A stretch of DNA of 64,000 nucleotides from Membranipora membranacea (Eukaryota; Bryozoa; Gymnolaemata; Cheilostomatida; Membraniporidae). The notes below the pieces were generated by a model, which had not been told where the DNA came from, did no database searches, and saw only the letters and a list, made by a program, of their open reading frames with translations. Shown piece by piece: positions 48,463-64,000 of the stretch; within the stretch, counting starts at the first letter, position 1; every line of letters starts with the position of its first letter. The stretch covers positions 6,155,501 through 6,219,500 of the forward strand of contig OU612070.1 in NCBI GenBank assembly GCA_914767715.1, read 5' to 3'. The position numbers were made by a program, and so were the translations under genes.

Positions 48463-51400
48463 TCAGTCATCACTTTGGAATATTCTACTCGATCCCTTCC
48501 CACTGAATGACCCTTCTCTCTTCTCCAGCATTCTGTCTACTTTCTTCATCCAGTAGGCAGCAGATCGGTACTTAGGATCCACATCCTCCCTGTAAACACA
48601 AGGTCATATTAACTCAATACATAATCAAAGTATTTTTTCAAAGGTATGATAGAAAGTCTCTACCTTGTCACCTCGGGTCTTCCATCAAACTCGAAAACTT
48701 AACATGAAAACTCAATATAAAGTTGTGGCGTCAAATATGAAATTGGAGGGAAGTACCCTCCTTCATGCCCGCAGCTCCTGGACTATGGTTTATTGTTTGC
48801 TGAGCCTGTCACTGGACGAATTAAGTTCCGATTCCCATGATATGAGAATGCATTTCCTGAGAGAATAAACACTAAATAAATTTATAAACTATACTTACTG
48901 TGCTTTGAGTTTAGCTGTGATCTTCTTCAGTCGACTCTTGTGTCTCTTTGTTATACTAGCTGCACTTCCACTGACTCCGAGGTTCGCTGAACTCTTTGAG
49001 CCGACACCAGGAGCAGAGGATCTCCTGTTAAGAAAGGTAAATATACAGTGCTGGACATATTGTGTAGTGATGCTGTGTAAGATCTCTAACTATATAATAT
49101 AATCCTATAGAAAGCCCCAAAAAAAGCCCCTACCTCTTTTAACCCAACTTAGACATTGCTCTACCTGCCAATTAGGTAAACTTTGTAACCAAAACTTGTT
49201 CTGAACTCTTTCCTGAGTCATATTTCAGAAAAACGCAATTCAGTGAAAAACATCATGAAATATTGAATCTAGAATTTGTCTATTTTTAACAGTCGTTGAT
49301 CCTGATTTTGATTTGATTTTTGGTTATCTGTATTATTAATGGTGATTAAATAATCTTTCTTTGCCACTGGTGCCTTTATCTGGTGAGGTAAAAGTGTGCA
49401 AGATTGAAGATTTGAATACTTGTTAAGTACAGTGCAGTTAACTTAATTCAAACCTCTGGGGACCACATAAATTTGTTCTAATTAAGCAAAGTTTGAATTA
49501 AGTGACATTAGAATGCATAGAGATCTGGTTGAAGGGACCAATTTTCCTTGTCTGAATTAAGGTAATGTCAAAGACCGATCCGAATATCAACATATCACAT
49601 ACCGTTGGAAAGCTGCCGAGCTACTGAAAATGAATACCTGAACAAATACTTGATTCGATGACGTTGTGTCATTTTAGGGAGGAAACGAGGCAAAAAACGC
49701 TGTTTTTGTCAATGCAGATGGAGGAGTCAAATTAATTGCAAAAAATTTCAAAACATGGGGAATGTATACTTAGAGATTGCGTTCATCATAAAATTTGATT
49801 TATTTTCTCTGATATATGACTAGTCTAAATTGACTTTTTACGTCACGCCATACAACGCATTTTTTTGTGAAGCCGTGAAAATATGTGAAATTTTAATCAT
49901 TAATTCACAACAGATCATAGGCTCGAATCAAAATTAATTATGATTTTCTCTTCAAATGTCATACACATTTACTTTCAAAAAATTAGCTTGTATATTGCAA
50001 TGACAGTAGACTCTCGAATACGGCTTATATTTTCGCAGCCTTTGCATAACGTCAAACATGCTGTCCAAATAACCATTATTGTGGCCAAACAAAGTTTTTT
50101 TGAAAGTTCTCACATACGAAGCCGCTTTCATTAACCATGGTGCACACAAGAAATGCCATCATAATTTTTCATTGCATCTTCATTTTTCTTGAATTTAACG
50201 CAAAAGGATGCCAAAAAAAGACCTCAAAAGTCCCTAAAAAGACCTCAAAAGTCCCTAAAAATAGCTGTTTTTTTGCCATTCTTTTGGGTTAAATTCAAGA
50301 AAAATGAAGATGCAATGAAAAATTATGTTGGCATTTCCTGTGTGCGCCAGGCTTAATGAAAGCGGCTTCGTATGTGAGAACTTTCAAAATAACTTTGTTT
50401 GGCCACAATAATGGTTATTTGGACAGCATGTTTGGCGTTATGCAAAGGTGGCGAAAATATTAGCCGTATTCGAGAGTCTACTGTCATTGCAATATGCAAA
50501 CTAATTTTTTGAAAGTAAACGTGTATGACATTTGAAGAGTACTCTAAGAGAAAATCATAATTAATTTTGATTCGAGCCTATGATCTGTTGTGAATTAACG
50601 ATTGAAATTTCACATATTTTCACGGCTTCACAAAAAAAATGCGTTGTATGGCGTGACGTAAAAAGTCAATTTAGACTAGTCATATATCAAAGAAACTCAA
50701 ATTTTACGATGAACGCAATCTCTAAGTATACATTCCACCTGATTTGGAATTTCTTGCAATTAATTTGACTGCTCAATCTGCATTGACAAAAAGAGCGTTT
50801 TCTGCCTCATTTCCTCCATAAAATGACACAACGTCATTGAATCAAGTTTTTGTTCACCTATTCATTTTCAGTAGCTCGGCAGCTTTCCAACGGTATATGA
50901 TATGATGATATTCGGATCGGTCTTTGACATTACCTTAACAGGAGTTTCGAATTATAAAGTTTGAGTTAACCAGCTTACACTGTATATCATTTAGCAATTG
51001 ATTTAGAAGGAATTCTTTACTCTAGCCAATGTGTTGGCTCTGATTGGTGGATGGTTCTTCTCCCCACCCACCAATCAGAGCCAACACATTAGCTATCTTT
51101 ACTCACGCTAATGCCATTCCATGCTCATCTTCTTCTGGTATCATATCTTCATGTGAGGTCAGGTCCGTTTTACGACCTCTAGCCGATGATCTGGCATTTA
51201 ATGAGAGGCCAGGGTCTTGTCCTGTTGCCATACCTGAAAATAGCCCAGGTTGAGTTTATATTTGGCTGTAAAGCCAAGCACCCGTCCGCCGCTTAATTTT
51301 AACCCAAAAAACTTAGAAATTATCTGCATAGCTTGTAAAATATAAGTGACATATTCTCAATCTTAAATGCGAACACTTTGTATGGCTAAACAGGTTAGTA

Positions 51401-54097
51401 GATCTGAAGCACCAAACTTACTCTTTTTTATTGTCGTGTATGTTTTGTATGTGTTGTGTAGGTCATTGATTATGGCACATTTTGACTCGATAAAATCTGC
51501 AAATAAAATAGACAAAACATTGAGTAAAACTTGATGTGACAACAGCTGGTGGTAGACATCTAGCCACCCTGTAGATTTATGGACAGCAACGTTCCCATAA
51601 GGAGCTGAGCAGCTACAGCACAACCCTAAAACCTAAATCATTAGTTTGTGTTGAGCAGTTTTCTTCCCAAGTGCTCGTTCAAAGCTACACCAGGATCTAG
51701 TGGCTACATGTTCACTGTCTAAAACTTACTAGCGAATAAAACAAGATCATTCAAGTTTTCAGCGGCTGTGATACCTTGCCAAGCTTCAGCCACCTCGGCA
51801 AGGTGCAGCTCAGCAACACTTCGTAAGTCTGCAGTTATGGGGTCCTCAGTCTTACTTATCTCTGAGACAGTATCTACAGCAAGCCTCACAATCAGCTTAG
51901 CATTCTGGAAAACATCACAAAGAAAATCTTTTGGACAATGAGAATATAACCACTGGAATCAGGCTAACTCCCTGGACACTTGTTGAGATCGAACCCCTGC
52001 AATAAAATATTGCCTCAGATGGTTAGGAAATTCAACCTATAATGTTAGGAGATGCCATAATATCATGTATAAAGTTCACTAGGCTCGCATCAGGACAAAT
52101 ATTACACGTTCAAAGGAATATTGCAGAGAGTATGTTGTGCCTCTATCTTCAACAATATGAGTTATGTGGTGACAACTTCTCTTGTCAAAATAAAGTGACA
52201 TTGCGTTCAGATTATGGCATTGGGACCTACCTTCACCATGTTGACAAAGGCCTCTGACTGCTCAAATGAGTCTTTTCTGTTTGCGGTGTTTGGTTTTGCT
52301 GATGGTGGAAACTTTGCCTCGCTTGAAGACTTCCGCCTCTGTTAATAATGAGATGATATTAGCACTATTGATTGATTTACTTCTGATAAACTCTAACAAG
52401 TTTAACATACTTGTGGTGCGAAGAATCTTTACTTAATAAATACTCTTTAATAAAAGACAGATGAATCTGTAAAGATTCCTTGACTTCCTTTCACTGATAG
52501 TAGGTTGTTTAAAATTTTTAAAATGTTGATATTATGATGATTATAATCAGATGGTCTGATCACACGCCACATCCCGAAGCATGGGCATGGGCATTTGTTG
52601 CTTTAATGGCGAGGCCGCAATCTCTGCGCCAGGCTGCTCTCTGACTGCAGGCAGGTCGCAGCACACCTGGTGGCCATCCAAAACTCCAGTAGTTAATGGA
52701 CTTGCATGCTGAAGAACTGGCGCTCTAACCAACTGAGCACCTCCTACTCCTAGAGGCGAGTTCACGAGCTTAATTGATCATGTAAGATAGAATGGGCGTA
52801 ATGCATTGACGGATGAAGACAAACGCATTACAATGCATGGTAAAATAAGTAGGAAGTAATATTGAAAAAATTTCAAGATTTAAATTTATATGAGCTCTGA
52901 TATGTATTTTTTAGTTCAATTCATCTGTCAATTTGAAGCATACCTGACAAGTCTCCCTATTCGGTAGGGAGGGTCCCAGATTTTAGAGGCTTTTTCCAAC
53001 CCCTTCTTTTTGCAAGGAAAACTATGTTTTCCTAGCTCCACAGTAAATATACATAATATGTATTTGCTTTACCATAAAGCAGATATTCATTATCATTACC
53101 GGCGCTTACTAACACTATGTTTGGGTTGTCTCTCCTAATTCGGATAAAATACAACCATATCATTTGTAAAATCAGGTCAAATAGCGCTATTCAGAATATG
53201 AATGTTCAAGCTTTAACTTAGAGATAATTGACAAATGAGGGATGAATTGCACCCGCACTGCAGGATGCAGAGTGGTACTTTGGGTCAGAAGACCTCCTGA
53301 TTTCTGGGTCTACCAACTTGCCATGTATTATTTGAAGGGATTAAGATTCATAGCCAACAAAAGATTTCAATCATACCTACAACCCTAAAGGAGTAAGTAT
53401 TCGCAAGAAAAGAACTTGACGTGAAAAATAGTGCTAACTCTCTTATTTGTAACTTTATTAAACCTCCCACCTTCTTAGCTATCTGAAAAAAATTGTGTCG
53501 CTCCTAAACGAGCTAAACTAAGTTACATCTTCTCTAGCTAGGGAAAGTGCTCAACATCAATAAACAGACCTGAACCTGCTCTTGGATATTAGCTAAAAGT
53601 TTATTGTGATCAGATGTCTGGGCGGGCGTCTGCGGCACCTCAGGATCATTATCTATTTGTTTCATCATCATCTCAGCCTCGATCTCGGCTCGAAGCTTGG
53701 CTCTCCTATCGACAATAATATGTGCTCGATCATAATCGTGTTTTGTAGGATGACTTCACATAACAAGATGCTATGTAATAACAGTGACATACAACATTGA
53801 ATTCATTTGACAGGCTTGGACAAAACATGTTCCCTCTTTTGATGGAAAACTACAGAGTCTGTGAATAGATCTTAAATATAAAATGATCTGTATCGTTTAA
53901 AATGACTTGATTGTCGAAATTGAAGTTGTGATAGAGACCACCTACTCTTTTTCTCTGTTTATGCACATAGCGACCAGCAGAACTAAAGTGATTAAGGCTC
54001 CACATGGCATTAGAAGGCTTAAATAGGGGTTAGGTCCATTTTCAGCCACTGCACTATCATCGTTCTTTGCAGAGAAGCCATCGTTGATATTGCTCAT
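48463..54097 (-). CDS. Single-pass membrane protein, 357 residues, unrecognised
   Basis: Eight exons join in phase: 53946-54097, 53570-53753, 52231-52338, 51730-51904, 51422-51496, 51107-51233, 48899-49024, 48463-48589 (TGA), in total 1074 nt. An acidic N-terminal segment of about 25 residues (MSNINDGFSAKNDDSAVAEN) is followed by one membrane helix (SLLMPCGALITLVLLVAMCI, about residues 27-46). A long predicted cytoplasmic part has a charged helix (RRAKLRAEIEAEMMMKQ), an Ala/Leu-rich helical region (LRSVAELHLAEVAEAWQG, about residues 165-215), a Ser/Arg-rich linker and a basic helical end (RHKSRLKKITAKLKA, then YWMKKVDRMLEKRE). With no cleavable signal peptide it looks like a signal-anchored protein, N-terminus out. 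No family is recognised; continuous phase and helical composition argue that it is real. Large intron 6 carries the pogo-like MITE and foldback B. Confidence 0.78.
49430..50982. mobile_element. Pogo/Tigger-like MITE split by foldback B
   Basis: The left end CAGTGCAGTTAACTTAATTC and the right end GAGTTAACCAGCTTACACTG are inverted and flanked by TA (49428-49429, 50983-50984). CAGTG termini with TA duplication, and AT-rich TTAATTC-type sub-terminal repeats, are typical of pogo/Tigger relatives. About 175 bp remain once the insert at 49561-50934 is set aside. Confidence 0.7.
49561..50934. mobile_element. Foldback element B, near-full-length 1.37-kb palindrome
   Basis: The terminal inverted repeat starts GGTAATGTCAAAGACCGATC and ends GATCGGTCTTTGACATTACC, a perfect match over 20 bp. 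It continues as arms of roughly 660 bp to a small centre near 50220-50270. A 4-bp TTAA duplication flanks it (49557-49560, 50935-50938). It shares with element A GATGACGTTGTGTCATTTTA, TTTTTACGTCACGYCAT, AAGCTGCCGAGCTACTGA and AACGTCAAACATGCTGTC. No coding capacity is evident. Confidence 0.93.
51023..51094. mobile_element. Hairpin MITE, TAGCCAA-end family, copy 2
   Basis: TAGCCAATGTGTTGGCTCTG on the left and CAGAGCCAACACATTAGCT on the right form arms of about 30 bp with a very short loop. The ends match the element at 39382-39602. It begins 12 bp inside the intron after the exon ending at 51107. Confidence 0.85.
52560..52756 (-). repeat. tRNA-derived SINE
   Basis: On the minus strand GGAGGTGCTCAGTTGGTTAGAGCGC is a clear tRNA A-box region (about 52722-52747), followed by a GC-rich body (GTGCTGCGACCTGCC..., CAGAGATTGCGGCCTCGCC) unlike the AT-rich surroundings. 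No good B box was found. It lies in an intron of the 357-residue membrane-protein gene. Confidence 0.6.
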
Positions 54098-55170
54098 CTA
54101 AAAGTAGATTTCGAGATGTGTCTCTAAAGGCTGTTTCACTCAAAGAGCTGGGGGGGGGGGGGAGCATCGGATGGTGGGCAAGGGTTTTGGTGGCTCAGAC
54201 TAGGTGCTCAATAATAAAACCAATTGAAAGGTTTTGTGCTCTTAATTTGAAATTACAGCTGAAATGAGAATGGCCTACAAAATCATTCAACTGCAAGGAA
54301 TTTAGTGAACAGTGGTAGACATCAACATTATCAATTTCGTTCACTGCTGAGTTACGGAAGGAGTTATAATGCTCACCTTAACTTGAGAGTGTGTCTTAGC
54401 AGGGAGAAACTGGTCATAGGTTCACATTCTACTAGCAATATACTACTACACACTACCAATACATCCCAATATATTGTTCAACACAATGCGAACATGTCTG
54501 TTATCACGGAATGTTCAAACTAAACGAAAAAGGCATCAAAATAGTTTTTACAAATCAACTTTATTATTTCAGTCAATTACAAAAGTGTAAAAATAAATGA
54601 CCAATCAAGGAAGGATCATAATGGCTTCCAAGAATTCTTCATTTACCATCCAGAATGTTACATTAACAATGATTTGTTCAAAAACACGTTATAGAGAAAA
54701 GCACTCCAGTAAAACAGATTAATTTTGTTTGTTCGTACAAAAAAAAACAGATCTTATGTTGTATCTTTGCTCATGAGTGCTATACAAAACAAAAATAAAA
54801 TGTCATTGAACCACCAGTCCACCAGTCACTTTTCAGTCACCAGTGGTCTGTATTCTGTAATGATAAATGATGAGTCTAGGAAACACACACCTGCAGTGAC
54901 CTGCCACCCTAACCACCCGCTACCTGTCACACAACCGTACATGTCAACACGGATAACTCTGCAAGTCTAATATAGACCAAAATTAAATGAAAGACTGTGA
55001 CACCTTTTACCATCAATTACTAATAGCAGTATAGAAAACTTTGAAACCAGTGAAATGTTCTAAGTAAGTGAAACTAATCATATAACCAGTCCGTTGACAG
55101 GCTGATTAAGTGGGTTGGTGTCAGTATTATCTAGGTCACATGATCACAGGTGTGATTTAGGAGCATCATG
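54098..55170. other. Interval between the membrane-protein gene and MDH1
   Basis: It holds the promoter of the minus-strand membrane-protein gene and the MDH1 3' UTR. A G-run of 13 at 54150-54162 is the only notable feature; open frames here look non-coding. Confidence 0.4.
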
Positions 55171-60645
<5,475 letters not shown>

Positions 60646-60866
60646 GCAAAGAAAAACCGGGCCAACAACAAGGGTTGCTAGTTCACAAATCTCACTCAGT
60701 AAATTAAAGACATTCAATCCATAAGTGTATCAAGAATTTGTATGCAAAGTTTATTTGGGACTAAACTGGTGGTAGATATGTTTATTCATGTTGCTAGATT
60801 CCCTAGTGTTAGGAACATAGGCTACAGCTCTTTTGTGTTGGAGAGCAGATATACATTTTCTCAGAC
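60646..60866. promoter_or_regulatory. Divergent MDH1/MRPS18A promoter interval
   Basis: Only 221 bp separate the two start codons (60643-60645 minus, 60867-60869 plus), so the core promoters and 5' UTRs must share this DNA. No TATA box at a convincing distance and no CpG-rich block was seen. The assignment rests on geometry alone. Confidence 0.65.
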
Positions 60867-62569
60867 ATGGCTCAGTTGAAAAAATTGTTGTTCTGCAGAG
60901 TGTTTGCAAATGTCTCAGGTGTTTATCCAAAAATCACACTAAATCAATCCATCTCTCAAAGATTATGTAGCTCTACAACCACCATAGATTTAGATAACAA
61001 CGAAACCTTTCTCAAAATGAGGCCTGCAGCTGAAAATAAGATGGTCAGAGAAAGTGAGTTTTTAATATTCATTCCAATTCATTCATTTTTTCATAGACTT
61101 TTTATCATTATTTTGTTTTATTTCCATTGCTATTATTGTGTTAAATTGATTATCTTCTCCATTGCTGAACGAGTAGGGTGGACTCCGTTTGCACATGACA
61201 AATTAATGTCTATTGACAGCATGCAATATGAAATATAATTACTTTTCTTGCTTTTTTTAGACCCTACCTACCTATCTTATACTTATATCTATCTATAATC
61301 TATGTATTAATTTGGATTAATTGATTAATTAATGTATAGAATACCTTCATTGTTTTGATTACAGTTACTCGCACAAGAAATGCTGACGGGTCCCTCACTG
61401 TAAGTTTCCTCCATTTTCGTAGAATTTTTCTTCCTTAGCATAATATATATGTCAACACTTCGAAGGGGAGTGATTGTTCAACTAAGCGGTGTACTAATGG
61501 CCTATTTGATTGCATTCACAACACCAGTTATGATCTCTCTTTAAACATTTTCTGTTATATGATTGGAATTGGAGTCTTAGCACCAGCTTGATAACGTCAC
61601 CAAATTTTGCCAGTGAATGAGTTGTTACCTGAATACGTGGCCGGCTTTTCAGACTTGTGATATCTATTATTTTCAGGTTGAAGGTCGATTAAAACCTGTA
61701 GAGGGTAACAAACTGGTGACAGACTTTCAGACGGGAGCTTGTGCTCTTTGCTCACTGGGATTAGAAGTTAAATATACAGTAAGTGGAAACTCAAGTGTTG
61801 TTATGCACTGGCTGTTTTATCTTATGAATTGTTGTGGATCCACAGTTTTATCCTGTTATGGGCTAATATTGTCAATTTGAATCACTTATCCAGACCAGGA
61901 ATGAATGAACTCTCTATGTTTTCCCTCATTATTTATTTCTGAATGGTTCTAACATAGGTTATTCAATGATCGATGAACAACGATACTTATTCTATTACAG
62001 GATGTGTTGATATTAAAACAGTTTATGAGGAAAGACGGAACTCTACTACCTCGGCGGGTGACAGGAGTCTGTGGTAAACAACAGAGAAAGTTAGCACTAT
62101 TAACCCATCAAGCACACAATGCAGGTTGGTTGGCATGTGATTAGTTACAGTTTGATCCAGTGTGCCTGCAATGCAGTTGCTCCCCCTCCTCCGATAACGT
62201 GCGGTTCATCAGTTGAGGGAGAGAACTCCAAGTGCAGATAAACTTGTCCAAATTTGGTCTGGTATGTGACCGATTATATAATGCGTGTACTTTCAATGAC
62301 CTGGATATAAGAGGTTTGTGCTAGGTATACAATTCAATTTGTTTATATTGAGAGTTTCATGCTGTTGCTCTGTAGGATTAAAACTCCTCATGGCTACCTC
62401 AACTAAGTTCTAACATTCATTTAATGATGTCACTGCAAATCAATGACCGTATTTTATTGCAGGATTATTCAGTGATATGAGGCATTATATCGGAAGAGAG
62501 AGAAAACCGGATAAAGAGAGTACATATAAATTTAAAGGACTGAACAGATATTTTACTGATAAATATTGA
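60867..62569 (+). CDS. MRPS18A: MRPS18A, mitochondrial ribosomal protein bS18-type
   Basis: This is an S18-family component of the mitochondrial ribosome. Five exons join in phase: 60867-61053, 61365-61399, 61677-61778, 62001-62124, 62463-62569 (TGA), giving 184 residues; human MRPS18A is 196. The N-terminus (MAQLKKLLFCRVFANVSG) is basic, Leu-rich and free of acidic residues, as in a mitochondrial targeting peptide. The core has EGRLKPVEGNK, a CALC motif (CPIC in human) and then the S18 signature DVLILKQFMRKDGTLLPRRV...GVCGKQQRKLALLTHQAHNAGL, ending LNRYFTDKY. The cysteine pair CALC with GVC fits the S18A rather than the S18B or S18C paralogue. Exon 4 uses a GTTGGT donor, and a hairpin MITE starts within about 20 bp of it. 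Confidence 0.95.
62142..62270. mobile_element. Hairpin MITE, 9-bp TSD family, copy 4
   Basis: TTTGATCCAGTGTGCCTGCA on the left and TGCAGATAAACTTGTCCAAA on the right are inverted and match the other copies. An imperfect duplication (CATGTGATT / TATGTGACC) flanks it. It lies in MRPS18A intron 4, starting just after the donor. Confidence 0.6.
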
Positions 62570-63706
62570 TCGGCAATTGCATATTTTAGTTGTTTTTTCT
62601 GTAAGTGTACATTTTATAGACTGAGCCTAGACTGAGCATATCATATTAGAAATGAATCAATCTCCATACAAACAATTTGAATATCTGATTTTTATTGTTT
62701 ATAATTTACCGAACTCTCCATGCAAAATGAAGCAAAAGCAACAAAAAAAGGAAGGCAACAACAACGAAAAAGTAGAAAACGACATTTCATTGACAACGAT
62801 GAACAAGCACAAAAATGATGGATTAGAATATAAAATATTAATTCTATGTCGAATGATAAAAAAATATTAGAAATAACTTAACTGATTTATCATTGAACAT
62901 TTATTTGCACGGGACTAGACTGAAACTTTGATCTAGTAAAACGAATTGGCAACACGTAATACTTAACGTAATGCATTGCTCTATATTGCCACTGATTATT
63001 AAGTACCGTATATAAATATGTATTGCTAAATACATACATAAAAAATAAATATATTAAAAAATACATGTAAAACAATGACAGTTAGTTTTGGCAATCAAGA
63101 AAGCAGCAGTTGATACTGGGGGATAACTCTAAAGTTGTCAAAACTACTCCACTAAGATAAGTTTTCACTATTCAGGTTACTGAGGCCACATTAACATGTG
63201 AACACTGTCATCTATCAATTCTGCATTATGCAGATGATCAATATTCTCACACATTATACAAAGGGAGTCACAAAACCAAAAAAAGGGAAACTGTTAAATA
63301 TAACCTACGGGGCTCTATACATGTACGGTTAAGCTAGAAAAAAAAGTTTGATGGTGTACTTTGGGAGGAATAGAACATACTTATTGAGACAAAAGTGTTG
63401 AAAATGCACATTGTGAATACTAAATCACAACAGTAATACTTTCCCTTTCACATTGGGAAGATCAAACTTGGCCATCTTCACCAAGTCACACAATTATATG
63501 TACGAAGATAACTAATAATGGTGAGACGCACGTCATTCCTGGGCAGCCCAAAATTAAGATTTGGAAGAAACATTCTAACATGCTTTACACGTCATCAGTA
63601 ATTATACATTCTAGTATAGGGAAAATCTCATATGTAACTAATACTAAGCACAGTAGTGGTAAAGTAAAACAGAGATTCAGTTAGCCTAAGAGACACAGCA
63701 ATCTTC
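62570..63706. other. Interval between MRPS18A and the next minus-strand gene
   Basis: It contains the 3' UTRs of two convergent genes. No other gene or repeat was recognised; the Lys/Asn-rich open frame at 62652-62870 looks like AT-rich non-coding sequence. Confidence 0.4.
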
Positions 63707-63837
63707 TCAGATGAGTACGGCTTGTCTCACATTATGTGCTGAGTAATATCGAGGGGCAGCACTTATAGGATTTGGCTTCATCTGGTTCGGCGAGATACAC
63801 GTTGATTTTCTCCGCGGCAAAGGTTTTGGCGGCTCAA
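63707..63837 (-). CDS. Terminal exon of an unrecognised gene, cut by window end
   Basis: An acceptor (TTTTTCAG) at 63838 opens a frame of 43 codons ending TGA at 63707-63709. The encoded tail is Pro- and Lys/Arg-rich (EPPKPLPRRKSTC) and ends in YYSAHNVRQAVLI. Upstream exons would lie beyond 63838 or outside the window, so the gene cannot be named. Confidence 0.5.
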
Positions 63838-64000
63838 CTGAAAAATAGGAGTGAAAAGATATTAGTCAAAAGCAAACGACATACATGACAGCTGAAATGT
63901 AGTACAATACTTTGGAGTTGTCTGTATGTGAATATAAAGCGGACAACTCCAACTTAGATGGGTTCTATCTCTTATAACTACAACAAGGAGTTTGTACCAA

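Noticed and set aside
62652-62870. Lys/Asn-rich 72-codon frame after MRPS18A
   Set aside because: Composition is that of AT-rich 3' UTR sequence and MRPS18A already ends with its normal C-terminus at 62569.

Overview
The window is nuclear DNA from an animal. It carries intron-rich genes with GT-AG introns, mostly 0.2-1 kb long. The products read as clear metazoan orthologues (BRF1, MGME1, RNF7/RBX2, POLR1H, MDH1, MRPS18A). Genes lie close together on both strands, and introns are full of short DNA-transposon relics (MITEs), tRNA-derived SINE heads and minisatellites. This fits an invertebrate with a fairly compact genome (sponge, cnidarian or lophotrochozoan); the sequence alone does not settle which.

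Layout. (1) About 110-9128, minus: a secreted protein with pentraxin-like modules, apparently interrupted by an in-frame stop. (2) 10732-12486, plus: a small single-pass membrane protein. (3) 13097-20736, minus: complete 14-exon BRF1 (Pol III initiation factor). (4) 21840-22690: a degenerate satellite; 23815-25159: a 1.35-kb near-full-length palindrome. (5) 25183-26943, plus: MGME1 (mitochondrial DNA exonuclease). (6) 28187-42214, minus: a complete 708-residue HEAT-repeat protein. Its largest intron hosts, on the opposite strand, a secreted Cys-rich gene and a decayed tandem copy of it. (7) 43466-44861, minus: RNF7. (8) 46194-47921, plus: POLR1H. (9) 48463-54097, minus: an unrecognised 357-residue single-pass membrane protein. 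(10) 55171-60645, minus: cytosolic malate dehydrogenase, head-to-head with (11) 60867-62569, plus: MRPS18A. (12) 63707-63837, minus: the terminal exon of a further gene.

The genes are a mix of housekeeping functions (Pol I and Pol III transcription, cullin-RING ligase, malate shuttle, mitochondrial ribosome and mtDNA maintenance) rather than one pathway. The only likely functional coupling in the DNA is the 221-bp divergent interval between MDH1 and MRPS18A.

The most unusual content is mobile. There are two diverged copies of a foldback element, each a single hairpin about 1.35 kb long with 4-bp TTNA target duplications. One is nested in a pogo-like MITE; the other ends 23 bp before an MGME1 exon. 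There is also a family of about 100-180-bp hairpin MITEs with 9-bp target duplications. Exon limits were found by hand from reading frame, splice consensus and phase continuity; no alignment or search was run.
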